In this document: positions 25,080 through 34,429 of the stretch, in pieces | Layout: every line of letters begins with the position of its first letter | Position numbering within the stretch: the stretch's first letter is position 1 | NCBI GenBank assembly: GCA_015478945.1 | Contig: JABUQX010124026.1 | Coordinates: 1 to 45,000, forward strand | Length of the DNA: 45,000 nucleotides | From: Trachelipus rathkii | Lineage: Eukaryota > Arthropoda > Malacostraca > Isopoda > Trachelipodidae | Direction: 5' to 3' | The notes under the pieces: generated by a model | Database searches by the model: none | What the model saw: the letters and a program-made list of their open reading frames with translations, nothing else | Told to the model about the DNA's origin: nothing | Program-made: the position numbers and the translations under genes

Positions 25080-25480
25080 AATGTCGAGTTACTATGATAT
25101 TTTTCGAGAAAATAAAATTAATAACCATAAAAAATCCAAAACTAAACTAACATATTTTTCATAAGTTGTATTTGGGTTAAGCCTTTTTTCATAAGTTGTG
25201 TATTTAGTTTTCTGTGAGATAAGCTATAGCTAATTGTTAAGTTTTGAGTAAAAAAAATAATAATAAATCCAAACAAAAATTCAAAAATATTATTCTCATT
25301 TTATTTTGAACTATATTTCTTTAACGTTAAATACACGTGTTATTAGTTTTCTTGCAATCACTAGATAGTTTTGAGAATTCAAAAGAAAAATTGCCCAAAC
25401 AGAAAAATACATTCTATGCCACTTAATTTTGTACTAATTACTTATAACCTTAAAGGTGTAATTTACTTTTCTATTTTGTG
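25080..25480 (+). repeat. 115-bp satellite array 5 (3-4 decayed copies)
   Basis: Begins with ATTTTTCGAGAAAATAAAAT near 25,098. Later units show GTGTTATTAGTTTTCTTGC near 25,337 and a TTTTGAGAATTC remnant. Erosion is strong. Confidence 0.6.
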
Positions 25481-25970
25481 AGATTAAACGAGCAAAAAAT
25501 ATAAAAATATAATGACACAACAAATCATAAAAATCTTTTATTTTATAACACTTATTTGTATATAAGAAATAATTAACATTACATTATTATTATAAATAAT
25601 TCCAAACAAGTACTGTTATTATCTATTTAATTAATATATTATTTAATAATATTATATTACTACTGTTAAATGCTAGAATATTTTGATATTATACATTATT
25701 TTTATTAAAACATGGACATATGAAGACGTTACTGGTATATATAATACGTTAATAATCTGTGAAAATAATACTTTATTAATATTTAAAAGTGATTTTTCTT
25801 ATAGGTATAATATTGTAACTATATTTATAATTAATTAATGTATTATAATTATAGTATATAAAATTAAAATTCATACAAAAAATTTTCAAATTATAAATTT
25901 TCTAATTCTTATTTATGATAAACTAATTATCTTAACAGCTGAGTGCAATTTATCCACGTTATGTAATGAA
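25481..25970. other. AT-rich spacer
   Basis: AT-rich sequence without frame or clear period between satellite remnants. Confidence 0.6.
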
Positions 25971-25979
25971 TTATATAGT

Positions 25980-26150
25980 TAGAATTTTTTCTGTAGGAGC
26001 TATACTGAGGTTTAGCAAAATAAAAAATAAAAATAAAAAATAAATCAAACTTTTTTTCATTTGAATTTAGAACTAACTATCTTATGACGCTGAATCCACG
26101 TAATGTTATAGTTTTACTTGTAGCTATTGATTGTAGTTATTGTATCACGT
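25980..26150 (+). repeat. Isolated 115-bp satellite copies
   Basis: One to two units, with CGCTGAATCCACGTAATG near 26,078 and GTTATAGTTTTACTTGTAGC after it. This is the right-most copy that I can recognise. Confidence 0.6.
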
Positions 26151-26279
26151 TAATGTTTTATAATGCTAATAGATCTTATATTACCTTCGAACTTCAGTAG
26201 AGTTTGAATCTTTTATAGTTTTGTTAAGTTGGTTTGATCTGAACGTCTCGTTTCGTTTGTTTTGTTGTAACCTAATTAT

Positions 26280-26645
26280 AAGATAGAAGGTAAGTGCCAA
26301 TTCCGAAAAAAAAAATGAAACAGAAAATGAATTGAAATTTTTTGTGTAATTTTTTCATTTCTTATTTACACTAGATTCAACTATGATTAGATCGGAAAGC
26401 GTCTATAATGACGCATAATATGTATAAGATAGTCTGACTCTTAAAGAAATGGATATTTGAAAAAGTCCAATTGAGCCCGGTTTTGCGAAATCCGTAAAGG
26501 ATACTATTCTATAGTTGATGTTTCGAGAAGGTGACCTGAAAAGCGATTAACTTAGGATGAGCACTAACCTTATTAAGAGTTTATAAACTTAATCATAGAC
26601 ATCTCTATCCGAAATAATACTTCACAAACAGAAGACACAAACTTA
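26280..26645 (+). repeat. Module M, copy 2 (about 365 bp)
   Basis: The same succession as at 14,425-14,790: a GAAGGTAAGTGCCAATTCCG start, an A-rich tract, AAAGCGTCTATAATGACGC, AAATGGATATTTGAAAAAG, a GCGAAATCCG segment, a GATGTTTCGAGAAGGTGAC segment and a TATAAACTTAATC end. The two copies differ by substitutions and small indels but are colinear over their length. Confidence 0.6.
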
Positions 26646-28290
26646 CGATACAAGCTGAGAAATATAGATAACTAAGTATCGATCAAAGGTTTATGTGTGT
26701 AGAATAAGTATAATCAAGGAAATAATTGCCCAAAAAACTTATAGTGAATTTATTATTCGGAAATTTATGCCTTCGGAATTCACAATTCGAGTTGTTGTTC
26801 GAATACAAAAACGAAGATAGGGAAAAAAAGCGAACGAGTCATAAACGAACACTATATAATACATACTATTAAATAGTGAAGGTATATAAGTATAAATGAA
26901 TGTCTATAGTATCCTCTTCTATCCTTCATTCTGGCGATTCCCTTATAGTCATGGTCTATAGATACAAATAATCCAGTCAGCATATTAATGAGACCATCTA
27001 ATTGACCATTTGTTTTATACTAGGTGAAATGGGGGATTTTAAAATATCTTCGTTTACTTGTTAAAGATTAAGAAGGAGTAACAATTTGTTAGGATGGTTG
27101 TTTATTTTTTCAGAAGGTCCGTCACAACTCTTGTCATAAAGGTCTATTATAAATATGAGTTTTAAAATAAATAGGCCTACTCATTACAATTTAAAAAGCA
27201 ATAACACAACGGGCCTCTTTAATTTATGCATTATATACTTTAACATCGTTTAAAAAACTACTATAGAAAAACATTTATAAATTCCTGAATTAATACACTT
27301 GCCAGTATGGAGTGAGAGTTTGCACACCAATTTAGACCTTTTAAAATAGGGCATAGTAGCAAAGTAGGATCTGATCTATACTGGATAGGAACTCTCTCCA
27401 GGTAGCACAAGAAAATTTTGAACTTAGAGTAGAGAAAAAAAATATTTACAATAAAGGACTTTTTTTTCTACATAAATAATAATGCATAATTAAAAGTATG
27501 ATAATCAACTAATTAAGTGAATAGGTAAACAATTATTAATAAACAATATTATTTCCAGATAAAACATAATTCTTTAAGGTTTTTTGATACGTTAATGATC
27601 AGTTGAGCAAGAGGGACGAAAACACTCTCCTCGGTAAAAGTCGAAAAAGACCTGAGTGATGTCTTAATAACAGGGCTGCGAACGCTAGCAACTCCGCACT
27701 AGGCATGCGCGCGGCTAGTTGGGGGGTAAAGAACCATTGGGGTCACAATTCTTCCTGTGGAAGGAATCGTGAAATAGAAATAGTGATTTTCTGCTTAAAA
27801 TTCCTTTAATAAGTAGGGTAAAAAAAGAAGGTGTATGATCGATCTGATGGTATTAAGTTTGAGCTTGTTGAAATTAGATTAGTTGATGAGTATGTGATTG
27901 AAGATTATAATTGTTGATTTATTTGAGATTGTTAATGATCTATTATTATATTAATATATAACTTCATTAAGACATAGAACGATGAACAAATAAAATAGAG
28001 TTTTTAGAAAGTTCATGATAGTGACACAGTCGGCGACGGGAGCTTGAGTTGTGAAGTTTAATATTTATTACACCAGACAGCAGAGCCGGAGCGGAGCGGA
28101 GGCCTAGGAAACGGTAGTTTTTTAAGGGGAGTAACAACTGGTTATAGTTTGGGTGTTCGCATAGTATATATAGTAGTAGATGTATAATTATATAGTTTAT
28201 ATATAGGATAATAATTATAGTAGCAGTAAGTATATGTGGAATTATAGTGAGTAAGGATATTATATTTAGTAATTTATATTATATAAGTAA
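26646..28290. other. Unassigned DNA right of the satellite domain
   Basis: Near 26,690-26,790 there are more GTCTAAGTGC-like and ATTCGG words, then mixed unique sequence. 27,600-27,780 is GC-richer (GGCATGCGCGCGGCTAG near 27,702). At 28,079-28,103 the words GCAGAGCCGGAGCGGAGCGG belong to the same GGAGC family seen at 30.2 and 31.8 kb. No gene recognised. Confidence 0.4.
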
Positions 28291-28532
28291 GTATAGTTAT
28301 AATATATCATATATATATATATTAATATATAATGATTTATAGTATGAAGTAAAAGATATGGTACACTATATTTATGATATATGTACTATATAGTATATAT
28401 ATTATATTATATATCTATATATTATCTAAGTTTATTATATATATATATATATATATAGGTTATTAGCTAATATTACTATATTATATATATGTAGTTATAT
28501 ATATATATTATATATATATATAATATATAATC

Positions 28533-29617
28533 ATGGATTTGGATTTCGAGCTCAAATGAAAGTGAATCCAGAACCAGAATCGATCAAAGTCGTAACTCAA
28601 ATGACAATGAATTCAGTACCAGAGCCCGGAGTCAGAACTCAAATAACAATGAATCCAGGACCAGAGTCCGGAGTCAGAACTCAATTGATAATGAATCCAG
28701 GACCAGAGTCCGGAGTCAGAACTCAAATGACAATGAATCCAGGACCAGAGTCCGGAGTCGGAACTCAAATGACAATGAATCCAGGACCAGAGTCCGGAAT
28801 CAGAACTCAAATGACAATGAATCTAAGATTAGAGTCCGGAGTCAGAACTCAAATGACAATGAATCCAGGACCAGAGTCCGGAGTCAGAACTCAAATGACA
28901 ATGAATCCAGGACCAGAGTCCGGAGTCAGAACTCAAATGACAATGAATCTAAGATTAGAGTCCGGAGTCAGAACTCAAATGACAATGAATCCAGGACCAG
29001 AGTCCGGAGTCAGAACTCAATTGATAATGAATCCAGGACCAGAGTCCGGAGTCAGAACTCAAATAACAATGAATTCAGGACTAGAGTCCGGAGTCGGAAC
29101 TCAAATGACAATGAATCCAGGACCAGAGTCCGGAGTCGGAACTCAAATGACAATGAATCCAGGACCAGAGTCCGGAATCAGAACTCAAATGACAATGAAT
29201 CTAAGATTAGAGTCCGGAGTCAGAACTCAAATGACAATGAATCCAGGACCAGAGTCCGGAGTCAGAACTCAAATGACAATGAATCTAAGATTAGAGTCCG
29301 GAGTCAGAACTCAAATGACAATGAATCCAGGACCAGAGTCCGGAGTCAGAACTCAAATGACAATGAATCCAGGACCAGAGTCCGGAGTCAGAACTCAAAT
29401 GACAATGAATCCAGGACCAGAGTCCGGAGTCAGAACTCAAATGACAATGAATCCAGGACCAGAGTCCGGAGTCAGAACTCAAATGACAATGAATCTAAGA
29501 TTAGAGTCCGGAGTCAGAACTCAAATGACAATGAATCCAGGACCAGAGTCCGGAGTCAGAACTCAAATGACAATGAATCCAGGACCAGAGTCCGAAGTTG
29601 AAACTCTTTTCTCCTAA
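28533..29617 (+). repeat. 42-bp minisatellite, 25 units
   Basis: A tandem repeat whose unit reads CCAGGACCAGAGTCCGGAGT followed by CAGAACTCAAATGACAATGA and AT (42 bp). After a divergent first unit (28,556) there are 24 more, nearly identical and without any indel, ending at about 29,610. A variant unit replaces CCAGGACCAGAG by CTAAGATTAGAG. Minor variants (ATAACAATG, TTGATAATG, GGAATCAG, GTCGGAAC) recur in the same order at units 4-7 and 12-16, a higher-order repeat indicating segmental duplication within the array. Confidence 0.97.
28556..29617 (+). CDS. Possible 14-residue-repeat protein encoded by the minisatellite
   Basis: A continuous 353-residue frame: one divergent 15-residue unit (MKVNPEPESIKVVTQ), 23 units of 14 residues with consensus MTMNPGPESGVRTQ, and a 16-residue terminal unit ending VETLFS before TAA. 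The units are hydrophilic, with Pro/Gly/Ser/Glu, no cysteine and no aromatic residues, suggesting a disordered repetitive protein if translated. There is no signal peptide and no folded domain. The frame is open simply because 42 is divisible by three and the unit lacks stops. The opposite strand is open too (SSDSGLWSWIHCHL units at 28,613-28,810 and 29,291-29,482). Flanks are (TA)n upstream and A-rich downstream, with no upstream exon seen. Functional coding is therefore unproven. Confidence 0.3.
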   Translation: MKVNPEPESIKVVTQMTMNSVPEPGVRTQITMNPGPESGVRTQLIMNPGPESGVRTQMTMNPGPESGVGTQMTMNPGPESGIRTQMTMNLRLESGVRTQMTMNPGPESGVRTQMTMNPGPESGVRTQMTMNLRLESGVRTQMTMNPGPESGVRTQLIMNPGPESGVRTQITMNSGLESGVGTQMTMNPGPESGVGTQMTMNPGPESGIRTQMTMNLRLESGVRTQMTMNPGPESGVRTQMTMNLRLESGVRTQMTMNPGPESGVRTQMTMNPGPESGVRTQMTMNPGPESGVRTQMTMNPGPESGVRTQMTMNLRLESGVRTQMTMNPGPESGVRTQMTMNPGPESEVETLFS

Positions 29618-29979
29618 TTCGCACAGGACAAATTGAAACTAAAAAAAAAATGTAAAATAAGATGAAGAAGAGCGCGAAAGTAAAATTTGACAATGATGAG
29701 AGGCATTATAAATACGAATATTTATTTTTGTATCTCGGAAAGGCGGTCAAACCTACGCACTTTTGTTATGATGAAAAATTCTTTATGAAAACTATTTTAT
29801 GTTGACTCTTTTTTTAAAAAAAAAAAAAAAAAGGAATGATTTCAGTCGCATTGTATATGTTACCTCTCATGTAAAAAGTTTAATTATAATATTTCATAAT
29901 TAATTTAATAAATAAGATTTGATAAAAATTGAAGAGGATAAATTTTTTGATCGACCAAATTTCTTCTCTTCTCTCCCTT
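29618..29979. other. A/T-rich flank of the minisatellite
   Basis: Contains A runs (29,640-29,650 and 29,814-29,832) and no frame. Nothing resembling a gene continuation was seen. Confidence 0.5.
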
Positions 29980-29997
29980 CTTATATATAATACTACT

Positions 29998-30039
<42 letters not shown>

Positions 30040-30060
30040 ATATATATATAATATTATTAG

Positions 30061-30091
<31 letters not shown>

Positions 30092-30150
30092 ATATATAAA
30101 TTATATAATATATTATATATTATATATATTATATATAATATATATATTGA
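29980..30150. repeat. (TA)n microsatellite
   Basis: A long interrupted TATATA tract between the minisatellite flank and the GCTCC-rich segment. Confidence 0.9.
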
Positions 30151-30720
30151 AGCTGGGCTGAGGAGCCGTAATATATTTTTCCGGTCCGGATCGTCTCCGA
30201 CTTTTAAAACTACCCTGTCTACTCTTCTCCGGCTTCATCGTTTAAAATAATGCAACTCCAGCTTCGGCGTCTAAACCTTTTTATTTATAGTGAAAAAATG
30301 TCTTCTGGATCCGGCTCCGGCTCTACCCAAAAAAAAAAATTTTTTTTTGCTCCGGTTCCGGCTCCGGCCCAAGTAAAAAAAATCATTTTTTAAAATGATT
30401 TTCGAATAAAAAAAAATGAAAAAAATGCTAATTTATTATTTTACCTGCTAGATTTTAACTTTTTTTATTTTCGGAAGGCTAAGTTATCTTAGGTTGGTTA
30501 GTTAGGTAGGTTTAGGTTTAGGTTTAGGTTTAGGTTTAATTTTAATCAATTTTAAAAATAAATTTAAACGAATAAATCCTTCAGACTCATTTCAAACAAA
30601 CATATTACTGGAAATATGAAATGTAAAAATCTCCTTCGGCTCTACTTGCCTTGCAGCTCAGCTGCTGCGGAGCGGCTCCCCTATCGGCTCCGAAGTTCTG
30701 CTATGGAGTATTTTTTGCTA
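30150..30720 (+). mobile_element. GCTCCGGCTCC-rich segment, possible transposon remnant
   Basis: Words GATCCGGCTCCGGCTC (30,308), GCTCCGGTTCCGGCTCCGG (30,350) and GGAGCGGCTCC (30,670) are scattered in an AT-rich background with A and T runs. A near-perfect palindrome AAATCATTTTTTAAAATGAT lies at about 30,380. A segment with the same words in reverse orientation lies at 31,768-32,000, so the two could be terminal parts of one element about 1.85 kb long, or two copies of one family. A GGAGC-rich terminal region is known from some hAT-type non-autonomous elements, but I found no diagnostic terminus or 8-bp target duplication. Confidence 0.35.
30489..30540 (+). repeat. Telomere-like GGTTTA tract
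   Basis: Four to five consecutive GGTTTA hexamers at 30,509-30,538, preceded by TTAGGTTGGTTAGTTAGG. It is similar to, but not identical with, arthropod TTAGG or plant TTTAGGG telomere repeats. It is short and interstitial. Confidence 0.75.
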
Positions 30721-30736
30721 ATGAGATTTCTATATA

Positions 30737-30738
<2 letters not shown>

Positions 30739-30772
<34 letters not shown>
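30739..30772 (+). repeat. Poly(T) run, 34 bases
   Basis: An uninterrupted T run at the right end of the GCTCC-rich segment. It could be the reverse-strand poly(A) tail of a retroposed sequence. No matching target duplication was established. Confidence 0.9.
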
Positions 30773-30775
<3 letters not shown>

Positions 30776-31080
30776 CCCCTAGGTTTTTTATCCACATCAA
30801 GTGTATATTCTATAATTATTTATATTATTATATTATTATTATTATATATAGATGATATGAATATACGTATATATATACTATATTAACAGAACGCTATGAT
30901 TAGTAACTAGGATTTGTTTAGGAATTTATAATGAATAGTATATTATATATATAGTATATAATATATATTATATATTATATATATATATACTAATAGTGAT
31001 TTATGTACGTATATGGATTAGATCATGAATGTATTATATAATACTATATAATATATATGTGAGATATAATCTATTACACC

Positions 31081-31248
31081 ATGAGTTATTCCTGCATCCC
31101 AGTAGGGTGGTGTGACTGCAGATATTTCTTTAACGCAGTGGCAACCATGCTGTTAGAGAAGAAAGCATTGGACAAGAAGGATCTCTCATGTTCACCACGC
31201 GAAAAGAACTTTTTGGTTAGTTTGACAAGAGGCTTGGTGGTAGTTTAG
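31081..31248 (+). other. Unrecognised 55-residue open frame
   Basis: ATG at 31,081 to TAG at 31,246-31,248. It reads MSYSCIPVGWCDCRYFFNAV, then ATMLLEKKALDKKDLSCSPR, then a hydrophobic tail ending GLVVV. Codon composition is much less AT-biased than the flanks, which makes it more gene-like than most short frames here. It lies midway between two oppositely oriented GGAGC-rich segments, so it may be a fragment of an internal transposon gene. No family recognised. Confidence 0.2.
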
Positions 31249-31249
31249 T

Positions 31250-31767
31250 CATTAATATTCAAATGATACGAGTTTTTTAAAAGTGGGGCTTGTTGACGCT
31301 GAGAATTGACTCAATTGGAATAAGTATGTTAGTAAGTTGTTCTATCTATATGGGGGGGGGGTGGGGGGTTTAGTAGAGAGATCGACCTTCAATTTAATTT
31401 ATTTACATGTTCAAAATATTAATTATTGCTTTATTTATTAATTTACTTTTAGATTAAATTTACGAGAAAATATTTCTTAGCAGACTTTTAAATTCAAATT
31501 AAATTTATTTTGGCTAAGCATACTTTCAAATGAGTTCCTTGTTTGCTTGCTTTTATTAGAATGTTTATTTTCCAAGAAGAAACTAACAGTTTTGTTGCTT
31601 CCTATAATTTTAAAGCTTTAATATCATTTATTTTATTTAAAAAAAAAAATTGGTCATTAAAAATGTTTATTATTTTTTATTTAATAAAATTATCAAAACT
31701 TAAATTTTGGAATTAGTAAATTCTTCTTCAATAATTCATTGTGATTCTCAATTTGACCATTAAACCA
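31250..31767. other. AT-rich DNA with a G-run
   Basis: No frame. A run of G (GGGGGGGGGGTGGGGGG) at about 31,352-31,368 stands out in AT-rich surroundings. It may be real or a homopolymer artefact. Confidence 0.55.
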
Positions 31768-32000
31768 GGATAGAGTGTTGGAGCGGAGTCAGGTGGCTGG
31801 AGCCAATATTTACTTCTATAGAGTGGAGCGAGAGATACAATCTTTTTTTTTTTTTTGTTTATTTTTTTTTTTGTGGGGGGGGGGATTGGAGTGCCGGAAA
31901 AATTTACAATAGATATTGATTCAGTTTCGGAGCAAAGTCGCACATATTTTAAATGATGAAGATCGGAGCATAACACGGCAAAAAAACTTCTGGCTTCCGA
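31768..32000 (-). mobile_element. GGAGC-rich segment, inverted relative to 30.2 kb
   Basis: TTGGAGCGGAGTC (31,778), GGCTGGAGCC (31,796), GTGGAGCGAGAG (31,822), TTGGAGTGCCGG and ATCGGAGC surround T runs and a run of ten G. Read on the minus strand this gives the same GCTCC words and A/T runs as 30,150-30,720. The minus-strand frame at 31,728-32,006 spans the homopolymers and is not credible as a gene. Confidence 0.35.
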
Positions 32001-32107
32001 AGCCAAACAGAAGAAACACGATGTCTGCTACACCATATTTCCTTTGAAGACTTGAAAATTTACTTATTTAATTAAAGGCGTTTGCTTATTCTTTATATTC
32101 TTATAAC

Positions 32108-32113
32108 AAAAAA
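32108..32113 (-). terminator. Pol III-type oligo(T) terminator
   Basis: Six consecutive T on the minus strand, about four bases past the 3' end of the tRNA-like sequence. This is where an RNA polymerase III terminator is expected. Confidence 0.5.
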
Positions 32114-32117
32114 CATA

Positions 32118-32195
32118 CGCGCGAACAGGGAGCTTGAATCCTGGTAACCGGTTAGGTTCAAAGCTACGCTCTACCACGACTGAGGCTTCGCGGGC
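32118..32195 (-). tRNA. tRNA-like gene, lysine-type body
   Basis: On the minus strand the sequence runs from GCCCGCGAAGCC to CCCTGTTCGCGCG. The internal A-box region reads CTCAGTCGTGGTAGAGCG and the B-box region GGATTCAAGCTCCC. The acceptor ends pair over most of their length. This order and wording match a eukaryotic cytosolic tRNA-Lys (CTCAGTCGGTAGAGCG and GGTTCAAGTCCC), with several single-base insertions or changes. The anticodon loop reads CTTTGAA: literal placement gives TTG (Gln), while one G-for-T change would give TTT (Lys). No CCA is encoded, as expected for eukaryotes, and an oligo(T) stop follows. It may be a real gene with base errors, a tRNA pseudogene or the head of a tRNA-derived SINE. 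Confidence 0.62.
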
Positions 32196-32229
32196 GTAAC
32201 GAATAGAGGGGCTCGAAATGGTTTTAGTA

Positions 32230-32730
32230 ATTTATTTAATAGTACGACCTAGTAGTAGTGATATATAATATATAGCTTATTATATAGTAATAATTAAGTA
32301 TTGAAATTTACATATTATAAATAGTTTATAATGATATATTATGTATAAAGAAAGAGTTAAATTAAATATTAAAAAGGGCCATTAAAAAACAGTTTTATAA
32401 AAGAAAAAAAATATATATACAGTATACTAAATTTAAATAACGAAACCTAAAACATCTGAACTTCCGAATCATAATTTTAACAATAGAAAACCTTAGCGGG
32501 AGTTTGTAATACGTGACGGTGAGGGAAATTGAGAGTCGTGTAATAATAATAGACAGGCTGCATGCATGTGAAACGAAAGATACGAGGAAAATAAGAAATT
32601 CCGTAGATGCTAATCTATTAAATTGTATGTAAAATAAATTCTACGAAGAAGAGAGACTCTATCGAGACCCGTGAGTGGTGAACTAATATTTATATATTTA
32701 TATCTAAATAATTTGCTGTTTTATATTTTG
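32230..32730. other. AT-rich spacer
   Basis: TATAT-rich to about 32,410, then mixed unique sequence with no frame or repeat recognised. Confidence 0.5.
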
Positions 32731-32765
32731 TAGTTGTCCTACTTAAGTTCTTATATATCAAAAGT

Positions 32766-32801
<36 letters not shown>

Positions 32802-33000
32802 TCTTCCTCTCTCTGCTCTCGTGACTCCGGTTCTCAGATGTCGCTCAGAGAGGGTGGCGGTCCTGGTGGTCGTGGCTTGTGCATTGTCTGGGCGGTCTCT
32901 TCGATCGTCTGCTCTTGCTCACTCGTCGCACACAAGAGCCATCTGCCTGCGTAGACGCATCACACGACCCACAACCTCACCACGACACTCACCACATAAT
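32766..33000 (+). repeat. (TC)n microsatellite followed by GC-richer stretch
   Basis: A CTCTCT tract (32,766-32,815) passes into about 185 bp of GC-richer DNA. A 97-residue frame (32,734-33,027) covers both: Ser/Leu repeats come from (TC)n and Arg/Thr/Ser-rich residues from the rest. I do not regard it as a gene, but the GC-richer part is compositionally distinct from the (TA)n on either side. Confidence 0.6.
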
Positions 33001-33334
33001 ATACTATTAGTAATTATAGGGATGTAAGTCTATCTATTAGTATATTATAATCACGGGTTTATAATATATTATATTATAATAAGTAGAGGTATATTATTAT
33101 AGTTATATATATATATGCTACATATTACCTATATATATATATATAATAAGTGGTATAATAAGTAGATATATATATATTATCTATATGTATATAGAATATA
33201 TAGATATATAGGACTATCAAATTATACAAATGGCAATATTTCGATTCTTTAGCTTGCCTTTATATATATATATATTAGTAGTTAGGTTCCGGTTTTGATA
33301 TGTCTATAATATATTTCCAGCTGTTATATATCCC

Positions 33335-33484
33335 GCACCTTTTTTCCCCAGACTAGCGGTAAGGTACGTCACATGCACTGAAATCAGAAAAGTAGTAGAA
33401 GATATTAACGAGTTTCTTCTTTACTACTCTTGTCTGTTCCAGTGCATGTACTACATAACGGCTAGTCTGGGGTAAAGAAGGTGG
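33335..33484. repeat. 150-bp imperfect palindrome
   Basis: Arms of about 65-70 bp face each other around 33,409. Exact matching segments include CCCCAGACTAGC (33,346-33,357) with GCTAGTCTGGGG (33,461-33,472), and CATGCACTG (33,372-33,380) with CAGTGCATG (33,440-33,448). A GTAGTAGAAGA-type inner segment also pairs. The whole is flanked by (TA)n on both sides, as expected for a MITE-like insertion or a stem-loop repeat. Confidence 0.8.
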
Positions 33485-33679
33485 TGATGATATATACTGT
33501 ATATATATAATATATATTATAGTATATTAATATATATATATAGTTAATACTAGACCAGAGGGGTATCACACTCAAATCCCAGGATTGGGACCCTAGAAGT
33601 ATAATATATATTAATATATTATATATATTTTATAAGTATTATTATATATATAATAATAATATATATATATGTATATACT

Positions 33680-33711
<32 letters not shown>

Positions 33712-33803
33712 TTACTAGTAGATATATATTGATATGAATATAACTACTATATATATATAGTATTTATATATATATATATAGTGAGGCGCGCAGTATATTC
33801 CAT

Positions 33804-33870
33804 CCACCACCTTCTATCCACAGATAGCCGTAAGACGTCACGTCAATGCACTGAAACAGAAAGTAGGTAG
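33804..33870 (+). repeat. Third copy of the palindrome arm
   Basis: CCACCTTCTATCCACAGATA, then GCCGTAAGACGTCACG and TGCACTGAAACAGAAAGTAG, follow the left arm at 33,335 in the same order. A single-arm copy about 0.4 kb away shows that the sequence is a repeat family and not just a hairpin. Confidence 0.65.
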
Positions 33871-34120
33871 AGAGAATATAACGCGTGCTTGACACCCATA
33901 AGTGAGAATAGAAGTCGAAAATCACTAGACTTCCGGGACCGGTGGGACGGACCTCACTGATGGGATTGATCGTCATGTAGGTTCATCGCCGTGTGGCCTA
34001 GGGTGGGTACAACCAGATAAACTCACAAACCCGTCAGCATTGCGACCTGCATGTTATGCACCTTTTCTTCTCGCCTCTGCCAAGATCACATTTCTCTCCT
34101 TTCAGGCATTTTAGTTTAGC
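33871..34120. other. Mixed-composition DNA, no gene
   Basis: GC-richer than its surroundings (GGACCGGTGGGACGGACC near 33,938). The minus-strand frame at 33,764-33,976 is not recognisable. Confidence 0.4.
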
Positions 34121-34292
34121 TGCGTCAATATAATATATATATATATATATTATATATATTATGTATATATATATATATATATATAATTATATATAATTTA
34201 TATAGGTATCGTATTAGTTAGTCAGTATGAAATTATAAAGCTAAAAAAATATAATATTGAGTTTAATATATTTTCTAAAATATATATATAGT

Positions 34293-34295
<3 letters not shown>

Positions 34296-34323
<28 letters not shown>

Positions 34324-34411
34324 TGGTGTGTGTGTGGTGTGTGTGGTGTGTGTGGTGTGCTAATGTAGGTGTGCGTGGTGGTGTGTGTGTGTGTGGTGGT
34401 GGTGTTGTGTT
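34296..34411 (+). repeat. (TG)n microsatellite
   Basis: A pure TGTGTG tract for about 30 bp, then an interrupted GTGTGGTG pattern. Confidence 0.9.
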
Positions 34412-34429
34412 GTTATTCTATAATTGACT

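Noticed and set aside
32734..33027. 97-residue Ser/Leu- and Arg-rich frame
   Set aside because: Half is the (TC)n tract. The other half has no recognisable domain.
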